In this document: one piece after another, positions 59,401 through 64,000 of the stretch
How the letters are laid out: each line of letters opens with the position of its first letter
Position numbering within the stretch: the stretch's first letter is position 1
Source: Vanessa cardui
Taxonomy: Eukaryota > Arthropoda > Insecta > Lepidoptera > Nymphalidae
NCBI RefSeq assembly: GCF_905220365.1
Contig: NC_061128.1
Location: forward strand, 6,811,120-6,875,119
Direction of reading: 5' to 3'
DNA: 64,000 nt
Made by a program: the position numbers and the translations under genes
The notes under the pieces: generated by a model
What the model was told of the DNA's origin: nothing
The model's database searches: none
The model's input: only the letters and a program-made list of their open reading frames with translations

Positions 59401-62400
59401 GTCCTGATTGTCCTGGGTATCCAGGCTGTGCTGGTTGTCCCTGTCCTCCTGGGTGTCCGGGCTGTGTAGGTTGTCCCTGTCCTCCTGGATAGCCTGGCTG
59501 GCCGGGTTTTCCTGGTTGACCGGGCTGTCCTGGTGTTCCTGGTTGGCCTGGTTGACCCGGCTGTCCAGGGTAACCTGGCTGTCCAGATTGTCCTGGGTAT
59601 CCGGGCTGTGTAGGTTGTCCCTGCCCTCCTGGGTATCCGGGCTGTGTAGGTTGTCCCTGTCCTCCTGGGTAGTCTGGCTGGCCGGGTTTGCCTGGTTGAC
59701 CGGGCTGTCCTATAAAATATATACCAATTATTTATTATATTACAATTAATAATTATATTTCGAAATAATGCGACACTTTAATGGATAGTAACAATTCATT
59801 TGTTAAACGTAAGATTATTTTTATGAAACAGGTTATTTTAATATATGTAGACAGACTGTAAAGTTTACCCGTTTGTGTCTTGGTTTTATAAGTGTTACTT
59901 CGCTTTCAACCTTGGAAACTAAAATCTTAGATATTTCTTATGGCTTTTCAGGACATTATCTCTCATCCATCCTTTGGATCAGAACATAACAAATCTATTA
60001 ACGTGTTTTATTTAATTATATACAATGTTCCTGTGACGTCAACATCAACGTAAACGTAAATAATACAGTTAGTGTCTCTATTATAACAAACACCAAAAAG
60101 AAACAATCTAATTCGTTTTTGTTCTACGGTGTCCCAAAAGACTTGACAAGGAGTGTAGCTGTCTTAAGTCTCTTTAATTATTTCGTGTATAGTAGTTGGA
60201 ATATTGTTGCTTAATTTGGTCACCGTGTCAAAAATTGGACATTAATAGATATTCATTATTATGCCTATGATTAATTAATGTTTTCAATAATTACATTATG
60301 TATACTAATACTTGATGAGACTACCTGTAAGAAGTAGAACTTTTAACTTAATTATTTTGAAATGTAATATTTTTTTTGTATGTGATAAATAAAATAAAAT
60401 ATCCCCATGAATATTTTTGTTAGGTATTTGATTACAGATTCTTATCCGTGACGTACGTTTTCAAGAAAAAAATGCTGGATGCTTTGCTCATTATGATATA
60501 TTATTGTTATAATGACAACTCGCAGGTAGTGATTTGAGCAGGTCTATATGCCTAGATACTAAAAAACTCATCACAAATTATAGCGCTAACCAGCAATACT
60601 TATAAATGAACGAATGTAACTACGGCCACAAGGGACATAACAAAGTATGGTTAATATTTATTATAGCTCATTAGGTGGCTCATTTGCTCCTCCACTGATC
60701 GATATTATGAAAACTAATCATTTTATTAATTAAAACCATGTACTTTTAATTTATATATATATATATATACCTGGGTAGTTTCCGCCACCGGGACCATGAG
60801 ATCCAGGACCACCTGGGCCTCCGGGGCCTCCGGGGCCTCCAGGGCCTCCTGGCCCACCCGGTGATCCAGGGCTGCCTGGTTTGCCAGGTGTTCCAGGGTA
60901 GTAACCGCCTTTAACAAACATACCACAATCAAAACACGCCTTATTAAGATAAGTTCTTAATATTTTGGCAGTATAATCCATGTTGGATGTTATGTTATTA
61001 AAAATACAGGGTCAATAGTTACCTGAACCAGCTGGTCCACTAGGCGTACCAGGGCCATTAGGTCCATTGGGGCCGTTTGGTCCATTGGGTCCTCCAGGTC
61101 CAGTTCCTAAAAAGGTTATTTGCTTATTAAAATCAACAAAGAGATTAGCGATTTTTGTCAATCTATCATAGCATGGCATTGATAATAATTATAGTAGCCA
61201 GTACTTATTATTTTTATTTTATTTAGTATGCTTAACATAGGAAATAACTATATAATAGGGAAGATGCAATATTTTCCATATAGGATAGACCACAAATATA
61301 TATTTTTAAAATTTAAAACATTGTAATTTGCAGCAAAAAATGTGGTTTCAAAATGTCATTTTAAATTTTCGCGCGAAAACGGATCTATATTTTGTATGAC
61401 GTCATTTCTGTCTGTCACTGGCCCATTGATCGTACTTGTCCACGCTTCATACTTATGCATTTTTTCTTGACCTTTCAGATACTTTTTTGGAAAAATTTAA
61501 AACGGACTATCAATATTCCAAAAAAAGCTTTATTGACCTATGTTTTGTGCCAATATGTTCATCTATTTCAACAAAGTTTTCAAATAAATGGTTTTTGACT
61601 GAACTACTCAGATACTTTTTTGGATAAATTTAAAACGGACTATCTCTATTCCAAAAAAAGCTTTATTGACTTATGTTTTGTGCCAATATGTTCATCTACT
61701 TCAACAAAGTTTTCAAATAAATGGTGTTTGACTGAACCTTTTGACACAAAACTGAAATAAAAGTAGTTTCAAGCTGAAAAAAGGAATCTCGAGTCTTCTT
61801 TGATAAACCTAACTTCATTTTTTAATTTGAATAACGCAATTAATTTTCGTTTTAATGTTTTCTTTTTTAAAACTATAACCTCAAATAAGTAGTCATAACA
61901 GGAGTGACGTCACTGTAGGCCTACTGTTTTTGTTATACGTTCCGTTTCTCATTACTTTAATTCGTAATTATTGTTAAAAAACAAAATTATAAAAAAAACC
62001 TTGCAGTGGCTATTCTCTTATGTTTTTTAACATTTTGATAGCAACATTTTCATAAATATTAATATTTGCATGTCGCCAATAGCGGATATTAAATATAAAT
62101 TTATATTTGATGCGCTTCTTCAATTAAGAGAGACATTCGCATCGTAATACAATTATGAATTATAGTGTATAAATATTTTAATATATCACAAATGTATGTA
62201 CCTTGGCCAGGATAGTTACCGCCACCAGGACCATGAGCACCTGGACCACCAGGACCACCAGGCCCACCGGGACCACCAGGCCCACCTGGTCCACCTGGAG
62301 ACCCAGGACTGCCTGGCGTACCAGGGTAGTAACCACCTTGTCCTATAATAATAAAATAAAATAAAAATTATAACATAATATTTATGCTTAACAACAGGGG

Positions 62401-64000
62401 AAAGTCAATTCCCTGTAAACAGTTAGTGGATGTCATTTTTAATTTTGATTTTTACCTGATCCTCCAGGTCCACTTGGTCCGTTTGGTCCGTTTGGTCCGT
62501 TTGGTCCATTGGGTCCACCAGGTCCAGCTGTTGAATTAAAATGAATTAATATCTGTTGGACAACATCACACACATTACTCTGATCCCAATGTAAGTAACT
62601 AAAGCACTTGTGTTATGGTACTCGTAAATCAGAAGTAACGACGGTACCACAAATACTCAGACCCAAAATAACTTAGAAAACTTTTTCTACATCTAATCGA
62701 ACCCGGTACCTCAGAGTCGCGTACCCATGAAAATCACTATCATCGGTATACACACTACTCGATCAACGGAGGACGTCAAATGGTGTATTCGTACGATGCA
62801 TTTTAATTTAAGGTTAATGTAATTCATAAAACATAAATTATACTGTAAAACAGAGATTTTATATACCTGGACCAGGGTGATATCCGCCGCCAGGGCCATG
62901 GGATCCTGGGCCTCCAGGTCCACCGGGACCACCAGGTCCTCCTGGGCCACCTGGAGATCCAGGGCTGCCTGGCGTGCCAGGTGTTCCAGGGTAGTAGCCA
63001 CCTTGTCCTATAATGAACCAATCAAACTGTATTTAATATATAATACGGTAAACTATAATAAATTTAGAAGGAAGTTTGCCATTTTTGAGTTAAATTATGT
63101 TTGTTTGTTGTATTGTTTGAAATTTATAGGATATTTATAGATTTTATAGTAGGTATTATTTTTATTTATGTTTTGTGAATGAGTATACGGAAAACATGTG
63201 AAAATTAAACAGGGTACATAACCTAATATGTGTTTAATATGTCAGCTTAGCTAATGCAATACATATTTCTCATATTATATAAATATCAATTACTGAACTG
63301 TATTTATCTATATTTGAACTGATGTTTTTGAAGTTTGGAAAGACAATAATAATAAAATTGTTGTGTACCTTGTCCGCCAGGTCCACTCGGTCCGTTGGGT
63401 CCGCTAGGTCCATTGGGTCCGCCAGGTCCAGCTATTTGAATTACAATTTACCGATTACTTTAATTTCTAAAAGATAATTATAAAGTAAAACAATATTATT
63501 TCGGTTATTTAAGTTTTATGTACCTGGACCAGGATGATAGCTGCCGCCAGGTCCATGAGAACCAGGGCCGCCTGGTCCACCGGGACCACCAGGCCCTCCT
63601 GGGCCACCTGGAGATCCAGGGCTGCTTGGCGTACCAGGCGTGCCAGGATAATAGCCACCTTGCCCTATAAAAACAACATATTAAAATAAATATACCTTAT
63701 TATACATTACATTCATATTTTATTACATACATTAAGTAATCTAAAGTATTTACCTGATCCATTAGGTCCATTGGGCCCGCTGGGTCCGTTAGGTCCGTTA
63801 GGTCCACTGGGTCCAGCTGTTTAAATTTTGTTTAATTAGAACCAATCAAAATCATATGGTAAATTATAAAAACTGTAGACAGCTACTCTTTTATTTAAAA
63901 ATATAATATGGTATATACTTTGGCCAGGGTAGTATCCGCTTCCAGAGCCGTGTGAGCCAGGTCCACCAGGGCCGCCAGGACCTCCTGGGCCACCAGGTCC
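53488..64000 (-). CDS. Collagen-like protein, 3' part of gene (5' end outside window)
   Basis: Exons in transcript order: 64000(partial)-63919, 63816-63754, 63664-63524, 63431-63369, 63007-62867, 62527-62456, 62342-62202, 61106-61023, 60908-60771, 59709-54658, 54062-53488. All complete internal exons are multiples of three and phase 1-1, as in classic collagen exons. The 5' exons alternate between a 138-141 bp type (GGYYPGTPG...GGPGGPGGP...SHGPGGG) and a 63-84 bp type (GPGGPNGPNGP). The 5052-bp exon encodes about 1684 residues of mainly Gly-Gln-Pro triplets. The last exon encodes 190 residues: a Pro-rich start, CPC, a lone Cys, CAQC and a basic end. It probably forms a secreted triple-helical structural protein. 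No C4 (collagen IV) or fibrillar C-propeptide motif was seen, so no named collagen is assigned. More than 2400 residues are visible. Confidence 0.85.
54658..59709 (-). repeat. Giant collagenous exon: Gly-Gln-Pro minisatellite with higher-order repeats
   Basis: In the collagen frame the minus strand reads GQPGQPGQPGTPGQPGQP and similar, built on a 9-bp CCAGGACAG/CCAGGCCAA unit. A landmark phrase GGQGQPTQPGYPG recurs about 33 times. Its usual spacing is 135-205 bp, apart from two copies about 35 bp apart near 59450 and 59620. GYPGQSGQPGYPG and PGKPGQ phrases also recur, so the exon has nested repeat levels. Triplets start with Thr instead of Gly once per landmark. I saw no stop in the collagen frame and the length is a multiple of three, but I did not read every codon. 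Confidence 0.85.
60605..60705. repeat. Common lepidopteran interspersed repeat, copy 3 (fragment)
   Basis: GTAACTACGGCCACAAGGGA, then GCTCATTAGGTGGCTCATTT, the same order as the copy at 3010-3325. It lies in the intron beside collagen exon 60771-60908. Confidence 0.45.
60752..60769. repeat. AT dinucleotide microsatellite at a splice donor
   Basis: (TA)9 at 60752-60769. On the minus strand it forms the intron immediately after the donor (CCCAG|GTATATATAT) of collagen exon 60771-60908. Confidence 0.8.
61476..61738. repeat. Two-copy tandem repeat of about 130 bp
   Basis: Unit 61476-61606 and unit 61607-61738 share CAGATACTTTTTTGG, AAAAAAAGCTTTATTGAC, GTGCCAATATGTTCATCTA and CAACAAAGTTTTCAAATAAA with few differences. 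It is intronic in the collagen-like gene and possibly part of a larger AT-rich insertion with TGACGTCA motifs on either side (61398, 61911). Confidence 0.8.
62561..62775 (-). mobile_element. tRNA-derived SINE, family 2, inverted copy
   Basis: On the plus strand ACTCTGATCCCAATG leads to AACGACGGTACCACAAATAC and ATCGAACCCGGTACCTCAGA (B-box inverse), then TACACACTACTCGATCA. It matches the family-2 SINE at 42549 in reverse, with more divergence, and lies between two collagen exons. Confidence 0.75.

Larger units (their letters stand above)
60771..64000 (-). repeat. Tandemly duplicated collagen exon pairs
   Basis: Four complete long/short exon pairs and the start of a fifth are seen: 63919+ with 63816-63754, 63664-63524 with 63431-63369, 63007-62867 with 62527-62456, 62342-62202 with 61106-61023, then 60908-60771. 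Long exons share GGYYPGTPG starts and HGPGGG ends. Short exons share GPGGPNGPNGP. Introns differ more than exons, which suggests older duplications with selection on the coding part. Confidence 0.8.

Noticed and set aside
54658..59709. CRISPR-like array of short regular repeats
   Set aside because: The repeats are coding, multiples of 9 bp without unique spacers, in a spliced animal gene.
54683..59749. Numerous plus-strand Trp/Leu/Ser- or Val/Leu-rich ORFs
   Set aside because: Antisense shadows of the collagen repeat, repeated with the same period and lacking any independent gene signal.

Overview
This is an insect nuclear genome window, almost certainly from a lepidopteran and probably a nymphalid-type butterfly. 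The evidence is AT-rich introns, spliced genes whose closest recalled homologues are animal proteins, and many copies of two tRNA-derived SINE families and other interspersed repeats typical of Lepidoptera. The species call is inference. No bacterial, organellar or viral gene, CRISPR array or true tRNA was seen. Gene models below were spliced by hand from the sequence. In each complete model the exon lengths sum to a multiple of three and every junction uses GT/AG.

Layout: (1) 565-8255 (+) TBC1D30-like Rab GAP, 11 exons, 1358 aa. (2) 8897-16204 (-) mitochondrial glycine decarboxylase (GLDC, glycine cleavage P-protein), 18 exons, 1001 aa, tail-to-tail with TBC1D30. (3) 18781-19569 (+) FADD-like adaptor with death-effector and death domains, 2 exons, 226 aa. 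(4) 21146-32186 (-) phosphoribosylformylglycinamidine synthase (PFAS), 23 exons, 1339 aa. A 357-bp direct duplicate of part of its exons 2-3 lies 1.6 kb upstream. (5) 37751-46471 (+) SRRM1/SRm160-like splicing coactivator with PWI domain, 14 coding exons, 931 aa. (6) 47281-48160 (-) secreted glycine/tyrosine-rich structural protein, 244 aa, with a likely TATA promoter and 5' UTR exon near 49.9 kb. (7) 53488 to beyond 64000 (-) the 3' part of a large collagen-like gene. It has tandemly duplicated exon pairs, then one 5052-bp exon of about 1684 Gly-X-Y-type codons dominated by Gly-Gln-Pro, then a 190-aa cysteine-containing C-terminal domain.

Functional reading: GLDC makes one-carbon units from glycine, and PFAS catalyses the fourth step of de novo purine synthesis, which uses those units at other steps. 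They lie on the same strand with FADD, an immune/apoptosis adaptor, between them. Nothing in the sequence shows co-regulation. The last 17 kb holds two genes for probable extracellular structural proteins.

The most unusual object is the collagen-like gene: a giant Gln-rich Gly-X-Y exon with a regularly spaced Thr-for-Gly interruption, preceded by exon-pair amplification in which all complete exons are phase 1-1. Several small DNA transposon remnants with clear inverted repeats, one with an 8-bp target duplication, are also described.
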